From Lactiplantibacillus xiangfangensis (GTDB taxonomy: Bacteria; Bacillota; Bacilli; Lactobacillales; Lactobacillaceae), in contig NZ_JQCL01000054.1 in assembly GCF_001438845.1 (NCBI RefSeq), positions 1 to 64,000 of the forward strand: a DNA stretch of 64,000 nt. Direction: 5' to 3'. Of this stretch, positions 27,734 to 36,895 are shown in pieces. The translations under genes were made by a program, and so were the position numbers. Position 1 is the first letter of the stretch; each line of letters starts with the position of its first letter. The notes below the pieces were generated by a model. The model was not told the origin of the DNA. It was given only the letters and a program-made list of their open reading frames with translations, and searched no databases.

Positions 27734-29005
27734 TTAAACTTCAATAACATCCAATGCTAATTCACAGTAAGTCATGTTAGCCCATGAAAACCAATCGCGG
27801 GTGTATTGACTCGCATCATCAACACTAACGCTCTCGTGGCACTGCCCCGTCCCGTTATCGGTCGCTGCAATTTTTTCTAATTGCCCCACTTTGACGGCTT
27901 GGTCAGTTGCGGTAAGGCCCTCCATCGCCAAACTAATCGGCCACACGTAGGCTTCCGGCGTGTGGTTACTCCCAATGCCCGCCAAGACTTTTCCTTGATA
28001 ATAGTACGGATTTTGCGCACTTAAAATGAACGCGCGGGTGTGTTGATATAATTCATCGTCGATATTGGTATACCCAATAAATGGCAATGACAATAAGCTC
28101 GGCACGTTGGCGTCATCCATCAACTTTTGGTGACCCAGGCCATCCACTTCGTAGGCGTAACCGCGTTTACCACCCGGTAGCGTCACCACGGCATACGTCG
28201 CAATTCCGGCTTTAACGGCCGCAACCAGTTGCTCAATTCGGGCCTTCAAAGACGAAAATTGTGTTGGCATCAACGGCAGAAGTGGTTCTAAAACGGCTAC
28301 CACGAACATATTTGACGGGACGTGGTACCCGTACTCGCAAGCATTGTCGCTCGGTCGAAAACCGTTCCAAATCATTCCGGTGTACCCCACCGGCGTTCCC
28401 CGACCATCGTTGGTCAACGTATCATTGGCGGGGCAATCAACCCGTTTGAAGTAGTACGGTGATTGATCGTGATGCTGTTCCGTTTCAAAAACCGTCACGA
28501 TGACATCAAGTGTTTGCCAGAATTCATCATCCAAATAATCCGTATGCGTTGTGTTCTCCCGTAATTTTAAGGCTAGGAATAGCGGGGCACACAACGAGTC
28601 GATTTCAAATTTACGCTCCCAAACTAAATCAGAAACGGCTACGTCAGAATCATCTTCACTCCAGTGCGCGCCCGACGCCGTTTGATTAAAGGCGTTGGCG
28701 TACGGATCGTGTTGCACGTACCGTAACTCCCGCCGCAGAACGCCCACTAAAAACGATTCTAACGCTGGAATCGTTTTGATCAATTTAACGTAAGGCAACA
28801 CTTGAAAGGTCGCATCCCGTAACCACATCGCCGGAATGTCCCCGGTTTTGACGAAGAATGTGCCATCCGCCTCCGCCGTCGTTGCCTTGGCCAGCGCATC
28901 ACTGAGTAAGGTCCGCAAGCGAGCCGTGGTTTGCTCAGTGGGCAAGGTCTGTTTGGCCGCGTACGCATCGACCCGCGCCACTAGTTCAGTCAAGTTAGTC
29001 TTCAT
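27734..29005 (-). CDS. GH125 exo-alpha-1,6-mannosidase (first copy)
   Basis: A 423-aa protein of GH125 (formerly DUF1237), an (alpha/alpha)6-barrel, metal-independent enzyme that removes alpha-1,6-linked mannose. Diagnostic segments are KTGDIPAMWLRDATFQVLPY (residues about 52-71), DPYANAFN, WERKFEIDSLCAP and IWNGFRPSDNACEYGYHVPSN. There is no signal peptide, so it works in the cytoplasm on imported glycan. It is the last member of the minus-strand mannosidase cluster, separated from the GH1 gene by repeat copy D. It shares all these motifs with the second copy at 34389. Start: AAAAGGAG ribosome binding site. Confidence 0.93.
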   Translation of the reverse strand: MKTNLTELVARVDAYAAKQTLPTEQTTARLRTLLSDALAKATTAEADGTFFVKTGDIPAMWLRDATFQVLPYVKLIKTIPALESFLVGVLRRELRYVQHDPYANAFNQTASGAHWSEDDSDVAVSDLVWERKFEIDSLCAPLFLALKLRENTTHTDYLDDEFWQTLDVIVTVFETEQHHDQSPYYFKRVDCPANDTLTNDGRGTPVGYTGMIWNGFRPSDNACEYGYHVPSNMFVVAVLEPLLPLMPTQFSSLKARIEQLVAAVKAGIATYAVVTLPGGKRGYAYEVDGLGHQKLMDDANVPSLLSLPFIGYTNIDDELYQHTRAFILSAQNPYYYQGKVLAGIGSNHTPEAYVWPISLAMEGLTATDQAVKVGQLEKIAATDNGTGQCHESVSVDDASQYTRDWFSWANMTYCELALDVIEV

Positions 29006-29040
29006 GTTTTCTCCTTTTACGTCAACACGCCTGAGATTAT

Positions 29041-29377
29041 TATCTAATGAGTTGCTCCGCCAGGTAACCTTGATGTCCTATGAAGGACGGTTTCATCCAA
29101 GGTACGGTCTGAAGCACACCAACACTTCCCGGATCCGTTATTACTATTGTTATAAGCTCAACATTCATTGAATAATCGGAGGTTGGCGCTGATAACATCG
29201 GTCGTGAAGGTGGTGTTAGGGTGGCGCTTTTTTGCCACCCTTACACCACGGACAGTCCGGGACAATTGCGTCCTTGGCAAGTGTTCCGGGCGAGGGGCTA
29301 GACCGCTCCTCAGGCTAGGCCCGGTCCCACGACCGCATGTCATCAGCGACAACCGGACATCGAAATTTCAACCTTTA
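29041..29377 (+). repeat. structured intergenic repeat, copy D
   Basis: The left module is degenerate (GCTCCGCCAGGTAACC... only). The cloverleaf at 29177-29357 is well kept: outer stem GGTTGGCGCTGATAACAT with ATGTCATCAGCGACAACC; hairpin GTGGTGTTAGGGTGGC with GCCACCCTTACACCAC (15 of 16 pairs); and GGGGCTAG with CTAGGCCC. The right end TTTCAACCTTTA stops five bases from the stop codon of the GH1 gene. It lies inside the mannosidase gene cluster, between GH1 and GH125. Confidence 0.8.
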
Positions 29378-29381
29378 ATCA

Positions 29382-30770
29382 TTATTTCGAAAATGACCCA
29401 CGTTCACTCAGTTGTTTGAACCAGCCCGCTGACTTTTTCAGCGTCTTGGTCTGAGTATGAATGTCATCGCGAATCAAGCCATAGCGGTTGTGGTACGCGT
29501 GGTTCCAAGACCAGCAATCGATTGCGGTCCAGACAAAGTAACCTTGGCAATTCGAACCAGCGTCAATGCCCTTAGCTAACGCGCTGAGATGTTCCTTCAT
29601 GAAATCAATCCGGTAATCATCTTGGATCACCCCGTCCGTCATAAAGCGTTCTTCACCGGCGACGCCCATCCCGTTTTCGGAGATGAACCAGGGAATATTA
29701 TGGTAATTATCGCGGATGTTAATCGCAATGTCCGTCATCGCCTGTGGATAAATTTCCCAACCGCGGTCCACGTTCATGACCCGTCCAGGCATGGCGTATT
29801 CCTTAAAGTAAATGTCTGGTAACCATGGTTGCAAACTCTTCGGGCTGATATCTGGACGCGCCACCCGGAAAGGATGGTAATAATTCACGCCGAGGTAATC
29901 CACCGGGTTAGCCGCAATTATCGCCAGTTCTTCCGGTGTGGCATCCCACAAGATCCCGTCGTGTGCGAGCGTTTCAACTAGTTTTTCCGGGAAATGGCCC
30001 AGAACTGCTGGATCTAAGAAGAGGTTATTTGACCACTGTTCGGCAAATTCAGCGGCCGCAACGTCCGCCGGATCATCTGACGAAGCGTATGCCGGCGTTA
30101 AGTTTAAAATAATACCAATTTTTTTCGTTTCATCCGGACAGATTTTCCGAAAACTGGCGATGGCCTTGGCCGAGGCCAAGTTCATATTGTAAGCCACTTG
30201 CACCGCCTTGGGCCCATCCTTCAAACATGGGTAGTGCCAACCATACAAGTACTGGCCGTCCACCACGACTTTCGGTTCGTTAAACGTAAACCAGTCATCG
30301 ACCCGGTCCCCGAATAATTTGAAACACTGTTCCGCGAACTTTACGAACAAGTCAACCACGTGCTTAGATTCCCAGCCACCGTACTGGTCGTAGAGGGCCA
30401 CCGGCAAATCAAAGTGATGCAAGTTGATATACGGTTTAATATGGTGCGCCAACATGGCATCGATCACGTGGTTGTAAAACGCCACACCATCCGGGTTTAA
30501 GCTGCCCGTTTCAAAGTCATCGATCAGTCGCGTCCATTGGATCGATGTCCGCACCCCCTTGATTCCCGCCTGTGCCATTAAAGCTAGGTCATTTTCATAG
30601 TCATTGTAAAAGTTCGACGCCAAATCCGGGCCAACCCCACTGTCAAACGCATCCGGGTCAGTCGCAAACCAATAATCAAAGACATTTTGATGTTGCTTAT
30701 GAAAGTTACCTTCCGTTTGGGGTCCAGAAGTTGCGGCACCCCAAACGAAGTCCTTTGGAAAAGTGATCAT
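29382..30770 (-). CDS. GH1 glycosidase (beta-glucosidase / 6-phospho-beta-glucosidase / beta-mannosidase)
   Basis: A 462-aa GH1 barrel enzyme. The acid/base Glu165 is in WFTFNEPK and the nucleophile Glu in WFISENGMG. 6-phospho-beta-glycosidases bind phosphate with Ser, Lys and Tyr in a SWxxxYxKRYG segment. Here the segment reads SWNHAYHNRYG, so the lysine is replaced by asparagine, which argues against a phosphorylated substrate. Among alpha-mannosidase genes, cleavage of the Man-beta-1,4-GlcNAc core of N-glycans is an attractive possibility, but beta-glucosidase activity is equally open. Start: TAGGAGG ribosome binding site. It follows the ROK gene by 13 bases. Confidence 0.9.
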   Translation of the reverse strand: MITFPKDFVWGAATSGPQTEGNFHKQHQNVFDYWFATDPDAFDSGVGPDLASNFYNDYENDLALMAQAGIKGVRTSIQWTRLIDDFETGSLNPDGVAFYNHVIDAMLAHHIKPYINLHHFDLPVALYDQYGGWESKHVVDLFVKFAEQCFKLFGDRVDDWFTFNEPKVVVDGQYLYGWHYPCLKDGPKAVQVAYNMNLASAKAIASFRKICPDETKKIGIILNLTPAYASSDDPADVAAAEFAEQWSNNLFLDPAVLGHFPEKLVETLAHDGILWDATPEELAIIAANPVDYLGVNYYHPFRVARPDISPKSLQPWLPDIYFKEYAMPGRVMNVDRGWEIYPQAMTDIAINIRDNYHNIPWFISENGMGVAGEERFMTDGVIQDDYRIDFMKEHLSALAKGIDAGSNCQGYFVWTAIDCWSWNHAYHNRYGLIRDDIHTQTKTLKKSAGWFKQLSERGSFSK

Positions 30771-30783
30771 CTGAAAAATCCTC

Positions 30784-31665
30784 CTAGTTTACTGACTGTT
30801 CAAAATCGACCGCAGCGCCCCGTAAGTTGGCTTCACTCGTATACTGACACAGGACCAGTTGGGGTTTCAACGTCGCAATTGGCACTTGTCGATAAATTTC
30901 CTCTAAGGCTTGCTCAATCCCGGGAATCAGTTGCGGATTATTTGAAATTCCCCCGCCCAAGACGATCTTTTCGGGGTCAAAACTATACTGAATGTTGAAA
31001 ATACCTTGCGCTAACGCCGCGTACATCGTCTTAAGTTCCCGCTGCGCATCCAAGTCCGCCTTAGCCGCTAGCGCGTATAACCCCTCACCCGTTAACGGCG
31101 TTGCCAACTGCTTATCAGTAGTGGCCAAGTAGCGTTTGATTGCATTGGGAATCGTCCCAAGTTCACTGAGCGTCCCCCGGTCATCCACTTTGGTATAGCC
31201 GAACTCACCGCCAAACAAGTGAGCACCGTGCCAAACCTGGTGATTAAAGATCAACGCACCACCGACACCGGTCCCAATGATGAGTAACGCTAGACTATCG
31301 GCACCTCGACCCGCGCCACTCTCTAATTCCGCTAAAGCGGCACAGTTAGCGTCATTTTCAATGGTCACCGGCAACTTAAACCGGGCTTCAAATTCCGCCT
31401 GAATCGGAAAGTTGTGAATATACGGAATGGCGCTCGCGCCTTCAATCTCACCGGTTCGCTTGTTCACCGACCCCGGCGAACTGATTCCGACACCGGTAAT
31501 GGGCGCTTGCGTCTTCATTTGACTAACTTCCGTCGTTAGCAAAGTCATAAAGTCGTCCTTAGTCGCTGGCGTAGGGACCGCGTGATGCGCAACCAGGGCC
31601 TGATCTTGCCAAATCGCAAACTTAATACTCGTCCCACCAATATCAATTAATCCCAGTGTTGACAC
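30784..31665 (-). CDS. ROK-family sugar kinase of the mannosidase cluster
   Basis: A 293-aa ROK protein with the ATP-binding start LIDIGGTSIKFAIW, the sugar-binding ENDANCAALAE segment (catalytic Asp about residue 104) and IGTGVGGALIFN. The zinc motif CxCGxxGCxE found in many ROK kinases is absent. There is no DNA-binding domain, so it is a kinase, not a repressor. A ROK gene also accompanies the pneumococcal GH38/GH92/GH125 cluster. Mannose or glucose/GlcNAc are the likely substrates. The start is GTG one base after the GH38 stop codon, and its GAGGTGA ribosome binding site lies inside GH38: translational coupling. Confidence 0.9.
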   Translation of the reverse strand: MSTLGLIDIGGTSIKFAIWQDQALVAHHAVPTPATKDDFMTLLTTEVSQMKTQAPITGVGISSPGSVNKRTGEIEGASAIPYIHNFPIQAEFEARFKLPVTIENDANCAALAELESGAGRGADSLALLIIGTGVGGALIFNHQVWHGAHLFGGEFGYTKVDDRGTLSELGTIPNAIKRYLATTDKQLATPLTGEGLYALAAKADLDAQRELKTMYAALAQGIFNIQYSFDPEKIVLGGGISNNPQLIPGIEQALEEIYRQVPIATLKPQLVLCQYTSEANLRGAAVDFEQSVN

Positions 31666-31666
31666 G

Positions 31667-34378
31667 TTATTTCACCTCAGCATCCTTAAATAACAACGTC
31701 TTGATTTCGGCGGGGGCTAAAATAGTCGCTGCCTTGTCTGGCAATGGTTCTTCGAAGAAGTTGACCACTTGGGCTGGCTCATTCTTAAAGTTAACGGCTA
31801 ACGGTGCCGTATCCGTGCCTAAGTTATACCCGCGTAACGTGATGCCATTGGACTGGTTCGCGCGTTTCAAACTCGTCACCGCAAACGCTGGACTTTGAAT
31901 CTGCAGATAACTCGCCGCAGCGTCAAGATCACCATCATGGTGGCCCGTCGTTTGCACGCTAAATGGCACTTGGAAGTTATGGGCATTGTGGTAGCTTTCT
32001 AATCGTTGGACGTCACTCCCATCGTGCAGTTCCAAGCTGTATTCAAAGGTGAACTCACCCTGAGTTTGGGCTTCGGGCGTTGCAAAGTAGCCCCAGTCAC
32101 CCATTTCACCCACGGAACGAATCATGGTGAGCGCGACCGTGTTCGTTGCTGGTAAGATTTCATATTCGTTCAAGCCAAAGTTACCAACCGTCACCCCGTT
32201 GCCCGCTTCGTTTAGGTTCACAAAGGCCTGTTGATGTTGCGGATTCGTTGGGTTTTCCCACGTCTTAGCTGGTTGGTTAGGCCGCGTGACCGTTTCATAA
32301 ATCGAGTCGGCTTCGTTCGTCGTCGTGTCTAAATCAGTCTGGAATAACACGCGCACCCGGTGATCCTTCATTTGATTATTCAAGTGGGTCGCAAAGGTCA
32401 ACTGCTTGCTATGCCGACCCAACGTAATCGTCGTCGTAATGTCTAACGGTCGTAATTCAGTCGCACGCTTAGCCGTCCGTTGCGTAATATCAATCACGGC
32501 CTTTTCTTCCTCAATCAAATGGTCGTCCGCCGAAACTGGAATTTGCATGTGGTTAACGACTTCGATGGTCGTTCCCAATGCGTCGTCGTGAATTAACCGT
32601 GTCGAAACCGGAAAGTCCGTTGAAAGAATGGCTTGGTTATCTGCCGTTTGTCGGTAAATGTATTCATTCCCCATGTCCCCAGTATCTTCAAAGACCATCA
32701 TTTGATGGTACGTCTTACCGGTTTCACGATTCATGACCGTCAAACTCCCGTCAGCAGCTAACGTGGCTTGTACCCATTCGTTGCTTAATTCGTGGTCGCT
32801 ATTAGCCGGCGTCGCATCTGCCGCGACGGGACTAGCCGCCACCGTTGCTGGTTGGAGGGCCAACGCCTGCCAGGCAAAGGCTGGTAAGCCCGTCATATTG
32901 AGTTCAATCGTTAATTCAATCGCTTGGTACGGCACCCGGAAACGGTCCTTTGGTAAGTCATAGTGGAACGCAACTTCCTGTTTAATAAGGCGGAATGGCA
33001 CGGATTGCCCCTGCGCATCAACCACGTTTAGTGCTGGCAAGTCGGCCAGTTCAGCGACAAGTTTTGCACGTTGTTCCTGAATCGTGCCCGCTTCGCTAAA
33101 GTTACGCCGGTCCCATTCAACCGTCGCCGTCACTAAGCCCGACTTCGAATAACCGGTCGTATTTACCACGACAAACGGCTTAGCCGCCGTATCAAAACTA
33201 GTCGTATTGACCCGACTAGCCAATAAATTCAGGGCATCCTGAGCGACAAAACGACTAACTTCGGCGGATTTCGCAAACCGGGTCATCATTTCACGGTGGA
33301 CTTCATCAACTGAACAACCACAAATACTGTCGTGCGGATGGTTTTGCAGCAATAATTTCCAAGCGTAGCGCAACCGGTCGTGCGGATAATCCGCAGCCGG
33401 GTAAGCCATCGTTGCCAACGGTTCCGCCTGATTTTCAATCAAACGTTCCGTGGCGGTATTAGTTTGTTTTAAATAAACCCGGCTAGATGCCGTATTCGCT
33501 AAAGTGTACCAGCCATCCGTTTCTTGGCTGGTCAATTCCCCATCGATCGTGCTCAAGTCTGCGGGAAGGTCCGCCCGCAACGTTTCTAAATAGTCCGTAA
33601 AGTTCGTGTGAATAAATTCATAGTCCGGATAAAGCTGGTTAGCCACCTTGATAGCCTTCGTCACGTTTGTTTGGACTGGCTGGTGGTCGACCCCGTTCAT
33701 CATCAGAAGGTCTCCGGTAGACGCAAACTTCTCGGCGTCGGCTAACTTTTGATCCCAGAAAACTTTTGCTTGGGCGGGATCAACTGGAATTTCATTGCCA
33801 TTGCTGTACCAGTTGGCAAAGAGTAGCCCTAAAATCTTGCTACCATCAGGACCCTGCCACCACATTTCCGAGTATTGTGATTCAAAATCAGCTTCGCCAG
33901 TTTGGTTATTGAAGCCAGTTGGTGTCACCCCGCGCCCAAAAGCGGCGGTCTTTAAGTTGGCTAACGCCATCATCTGTGGCGTCTGTCCCATGTTGCCAAA
34001 CGTATCCGGGAAATATCCCAGGGGCACGCCATCCCCATATTTTTTCACGTCATCGCGCCCGATGATCATGTTGCGAACGTTCGATTCCGGGCTAATCAAG
34101 AAGTCATCCTGCAAAATATAGAAGGGGCCGATGCGGAGCTTTCCCGCTTGAATAGCCGCAGTTAATTCGGCTTTCCGCTCTGGCCGTACTTCCAAGTAGT
34201 CATCAAGGGCAATCGTCTGACCATCTAGGTGAAAACTATCAAAGGTCGGGTCCTTTTTGAAAATATCCAGCAAGTTATCGATCAGGGTAACCAGTCGCAT
34301 GTGGTGTTGCTCGTATGGCATGTACCATTCACGATCCCAATGGCTGTGTGAAATAATGAAAACTTTTTTCTTGGTCAT
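31667..34378 (-). CDS. GH38 alpha-mannosidase
   Basis: A 903-aa GH38 enzyme of the bacterial MngB type. The N-terminal metal-binding motif SHSHWDREWYMPYEQH gives His13 and Asp15. A FPDTFGN segment near residue 127, where the family's nucleophile is expected, follows, then NHPHDSICGCSVDEVHREM in the helical part and the long C-terminal beta region. It trims alpha-1,2/1,3/1,6-mannose residues from the non-reducing end, in the cytoplasm (no signal peptide). It is ten bases after the second GH125 gene and one base before the ROK gene, a tight operon. Confidence 0.95.
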   Translation of the reverse strand: MTKKKVFIISHSHWDREWYMPYEQHHMRLVTLIDNLLDIFKKDPTFDSFHLDGQTIALDDYLEVRPERKAELTAAIQAGKLRIGPFYILQDDFLISPESNVRNMIIGRDDVKKYGDGVPLGYFPDTFGNMGQTPQMMALANLKTAAFGRGVTPTGFNNQTGEADFESQYSEMWWQGPDGSKILGLLFANWYSNGNEIPVDPAQAKVFWDQKLADAEKFASTGDLLMMNGVDHQPVQTNVTKAIKVANQLYPDYEFIHTNFTDYLETLRADLPADLSTIDGELTSQETDGWYTLANTASSRVYLKQTNTATERLIENQAEPLATMAYPAADYPHDRLRYAWKLLLQNHPHDSICGCSVDEVHREMMTRFAKSAEVSRFVAQDALNLLASRVNTTSFDTAAKPFVVVNTTGYSKSGLVTATVEWDRRNFSEAGTIQEQRAKLVAELADLPALNVVDAQGQSVPFRLIKQEVAFHYDLPKDRFRVPYQAIELTIELNMTGLPAFAWQALALQPATVAASPVAADATPANSDHELSNEWVQATLAADGSLTVMNRETGKTYHQMMVFEDTGDMGNEYIYRQTADNQAILSTDFPVSTRLIHDDALGTTIEVVNHMQIPVSADDHLIEEEKAVIDITQRTAKRATELRPLDITTTITLGRHSKQLTFATHLNNQMKDHRVRVLFQTDLDTTTNEADSIYETVTRPNQPAKTWENPTNPQHQQAFVNLNEAGNGVTVGNFGLNEYEILPATNTVALTMIRSVGEMGDWGYFATPEAQTQGEFTFEYSLELHDGSDVQRLESYHNAHNFQVPFSVQTTGHHDGDLDAAASYLQIQSPAFAVTSLKRANQSNGITLRGYNLGTDTAPLAVNFKNEPAQVVNFFEEPLPDKAATILAPAEIKTLLFKDAEVK

Positions 34379-34388
34379 AGTGGTTTAA

Positions 34389-35678
34389 CTACCTTTCTAT
34401 TTTGAAACCCAGTGTCGTCAATAATAGTTCGCAATACATCATGTTTGCCCATGAAAACCAGGCCCGGGTAAAGTGCTGGTCATCATTAACGTCAAACGAT
34501 TCGTGCATCAAGTTGGTGCCACCCGTTGTTTTGATCAACGTTTGCAAGGCGGCTAATTGTTGTTCTCGGCGACTGGTCGTGAGCCCCTCCATCGCAATGG
34601 CAATCGGCCAAATATAATTTTTCGGCGTGTGGGGGCTTCCCTGACCAGCACCCAGTGGCCCGCTATAATAATACGGATTCTCGGGACTCAGCAAGGTCTG
34701 CCGCGTCCGCTGGTAATTCACGTCTAACAAGTCGCAGTAACCGAGGTACGGCGCACTGAGTAAGCTAGGCACGTTGCCGTCGTCCATCAACGTGGCGTGC
34801 CCGAGACCGTCAACTTCATAGGCGTAAACTTTTTCGCCGTTCGCGTTCAGCGTGTAACCGTAAGTTTCAATCCCTGCTTTAACGGTGGCCTGCAAGCGTT
34901 GCGCTCGTGCCACAATATTTGCATCATCGAGCACGCTACTGAAGATCGTTTGTAAATAACCAAGGATGACCACCGCAAACATATTAGCCGGGACTAAATA
35001 GCCGTATTCACAAGCGTCGTCACTCGGCCGAAACCCCGACCAAATCATCCCCGTGTCCCCAACCGGACGCCCGTGACCATCCTCCGGCAAGGAATCTTCC
35101 GGGTGGTCCTGTGTCCGGATAAACCGGTACGGTGAGGTGGCGTGATGTTGTTCGACTTCGAACGTCGTCAATAGCTTCTTAACACCGGTTACAAAGTTAG
35201 CGTCAAATTGTGCAGTCGCGCCCGTATTTTTATACAGTAGGTAGGCAAGTTGGACTGGGTAGCACAGAGAATCAATTTCAAACTTACGCTCCCAGATCCA
35301 AGGACCCATCTCGGTTTGGTCGGATTGGTGGCCGCGACTGTTAGCGGTTTCATTAAAAGCGTTAGCATAGGGATCAATCGCCATATTGAAGAATTGGCGC
35401 TGGACGACCCGGGTGATCAACTGCGCAATTCGCGGTTGCTCGTGTGCTAGCACCAAGTACGGCCGGACTTGTGCAGTCGAATCTCGTTGCCACATTGCCG
35501 GAATATCGCCGGTCAAAATGAACGCATACCCCTGAGCATCGTCTGAGATCGTCGTGGTTAATGTGTTTAAAAAAGTCTTTTGAAAAACCGCCCCAAGTTG
35601 TGGGTTGATTGGTTGGCTTAACTGATCAATTTTAGTAACAAAAGCTTGAACATCCTTGTCGACATAGTTCGTTGTCAT
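34389..35678 (-). CDS. GH125 exo-alpha-1,6-mannosidase (second copy)
   Basis: A 429-aa GH125 protein with the same signature segments as the copy at 27734: LTGDIPAMWQRDSTAQVRPY, DPYANAFNETANS, WERKFEIDSLCYP and IWSGFRPSDDACEYGYLVPAN. Two GH125 genes in one cluster suggest either a gene dose effect or different linkage or chain-length preference. I set the start at 35678, where the GAGGTGA ribosome binding site is correctly placed, instead of nine codons upstream. It is the first gene of the minus-strand operon and divergent from the GntR/LacI regulator. Confidence 0.93.
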   Translation of the reverse strand: MTTNYVDKDVQAFVTKIDQLSQPINPQLGAVFQKTFLNTLTTTISDDAQGYAFILTGDIPAMWQRDSTAQVRPYLVLAHEQPRIAQLITRVVQRQFFNMAIDPYANAFNETANSRGHQSDQTEMGPWIWERKFEIDSLCYPVQLAYLLYKNTGATAQFDANFVTGVKKLLTTFEVEQHHATSPYRFIRTQDHPEDSLPEDGHGRPVGDTGMIWSGFRPSDDACEYGYLVPANMFAVVILGYLQTIFSSVLDDANIVARAQRLQATVKAGIETYGYTLNANGEKVYAYEVDGLGHATLMDDGNVPSLLSAPYLGYCDLLDVNYQRTRQTLLSPENPYYYSGPLGAGQGSPHTPKNYIWPIAIAMEGLTTSRREQQLAALQTLIKTTGGTNLMHESFDVNDDQHFTRAWFSWANMMYCELLLTTLGFKIER

Positions 35679-35694
35679 CGTTTCACCTCGTATT

Positions 35695-35790
35695 TGGTAT
35701 ATCATTTATCTTGATTATAACATGCTATTTTCAGTTGTATATATCAAATCACGACTTTTTCTTCCCTTTTATCCTCAAAAATGATATATT
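35695..35790. promoter_or_regulatory. divergent promoter region with TGATATA half-sites
   Basis: Three half-sites related to TGATATATTT occur here (GGTATATCA at 35696, TATATATCA at 35738, TGATATATTG at 35782), between the GH125 and regulator genes. None forms the perfect 10-9-10 palindrome seen at 54277, so this is only a candidate binding region for the neighbouring regulator. Confidence 0.35.
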
Positions 35791-35827
35791 GTCATTAAAA
35801 TCAATCACTAAAGGAGGCATGCCGTCA

Positions 35828-36892
35828 ATGGCACGTAAAGAACCCCGTTATTTAACGATTTATCACGATTTAGAGCATCAAATCTTAACGGGTGAGCTAC
35901 ACCCAGACGAACAGCTCCCCACCGAATTTCAACTAGCCAAAACCTACGACGTTAGCCGGATTACCTCCAAACGGGCCCTAACTGAATTAGAAAGCCGTGA
36001 TTTGATCTATCGCCGGCAAGGCAGTGGCAGCTTCGTTCAACCGCATAAAGCCAACTTGACCAGCAAGCAACTATTAGTCGTCTTACCGTTTCCGACTAAC
36101 GCCGGTCTCGGGGACTACGCTTCCGGCATCAGCGCGGCCGCCAATGCAAAGCACTACCAGGCCGTCACCATGGACCCCAAAGGATTTGCCCAGCTAACGG
36201 CTACTGAAATGAAGCATAAGTACGCCGGACTCATTTATTTGCCACAGGATCTGTACCAAGAAGCTGAACAACTCTACCTATTGAAGCTTGAAAAGGTTCC
36301 GGTCGTCTTGCTAGACAAGTCGCTGCCTGAACTTGAACTTCCCGTCGTCGCTGCGGATAACTTTAACGGTGGCCAACTCGCGACCAACCACTTGATCCAG
36401 CAACAACATCACCAAATCTTGTTTTACGCTCAAATGGAACAAGCCGTTTTACCAAGCTCCGTTTATGAACGCTACTTTGGTTATTTACAAGCGCTTCACC
36501 AAGCCGGACTCAAGCCCGTTGTCTCCATTCATGAGCTGACGACCTTAAATCAACTGACCCCCGATGATTGGCTGACCTATTTAGATCAACATCACATCAC
36601 CGCCATCGTCGTCGAAAATGACCTGATTGCCATTAAGTTGATGAACCGTTTGCGAGCCGTTGACCCAACCATCTGGCAGCGCCTGTCGATCGTCGGCTTC
36701 GATAATATTCAAGCCGCCAGCTTAACCTATCCCGCTTTAACGACCATCGCCCAAGATTTCAAGGGGATGGGCAAAAAAGCAGTCGAACTATTGCTCAATC
36801 AGCCTAACCAGCCTAGTATCGTTCGCCTACCCGTTAAATTAATTAAACGTGCTTCAACCAAAGCGTTACCCAAAATTCCCAAGGAGGATTAA
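35828..36892 (+). CDS. GntR/LacI-type regulator of the mannosidase cluster
   Basis: A 354-aa regulator with an N-terminal GntR winged helix (YHDLEHQILTGELHPDEQLPTEFQLAKTYDVSRITSKRALTELE) joined to a LacI/periplasmic-binding-protein-type sugar-sensing domain (VAADNFNGGQLATNHLI, SIVGFDNIQAASL). AraR has the same architecture. The family represses sugar genes until the inducer binds. The ATG at 35828 is 10 bases after AAGGAGG. The ATG at 35819 is too close to it and the longer upstream frame is a shadow. It is divergent from the GH125-GH38-ROK-GH1 operon and cotranscribed with GH92, which it likely controls. A paralogue is at 59186. Confidence 0.92.
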   Translation: MARKEPRYLTIYHDLEHQILTGELHPDEQLPTEFQLAKTYDVSRITSKRALTELESRDLIYRRQGSGSFVQPHKANLTSKQLLVVLPFPTNAGLGDYASGISAAANAKHYQAVTMDPKGFAQLTATEMKHKYAGLIYLPQDLYQEAEQLYLLKLEKVPVVLLDKSLPELELPVVAADNFNGGQLATNHLIQQQHHQILFYAQMEQAVLPSSVYERYFGYLQALHQAGLKPVVSIHELTTLNQLTPDDWLTYLDQHHITAIVVENDLIAIKLMNRLRAVDPTIWQRLSIVGFDNIQAASLTYPALTTIAQDFKGMGKKAVELLLNQPNQPSIVRLPVKLIKRASTKALPKIPKED

Positions 36893-36895
36893 CTC

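Noticed and set aside
35672-35827. N-terminal extension of the GntR/LacI regulator with a hydrophobic stretch
   Set aside because: The family starts directly with the GntR domain, the AAGGAGG site fits the ATG at 35828, and the extension covers the divergent promoter region.
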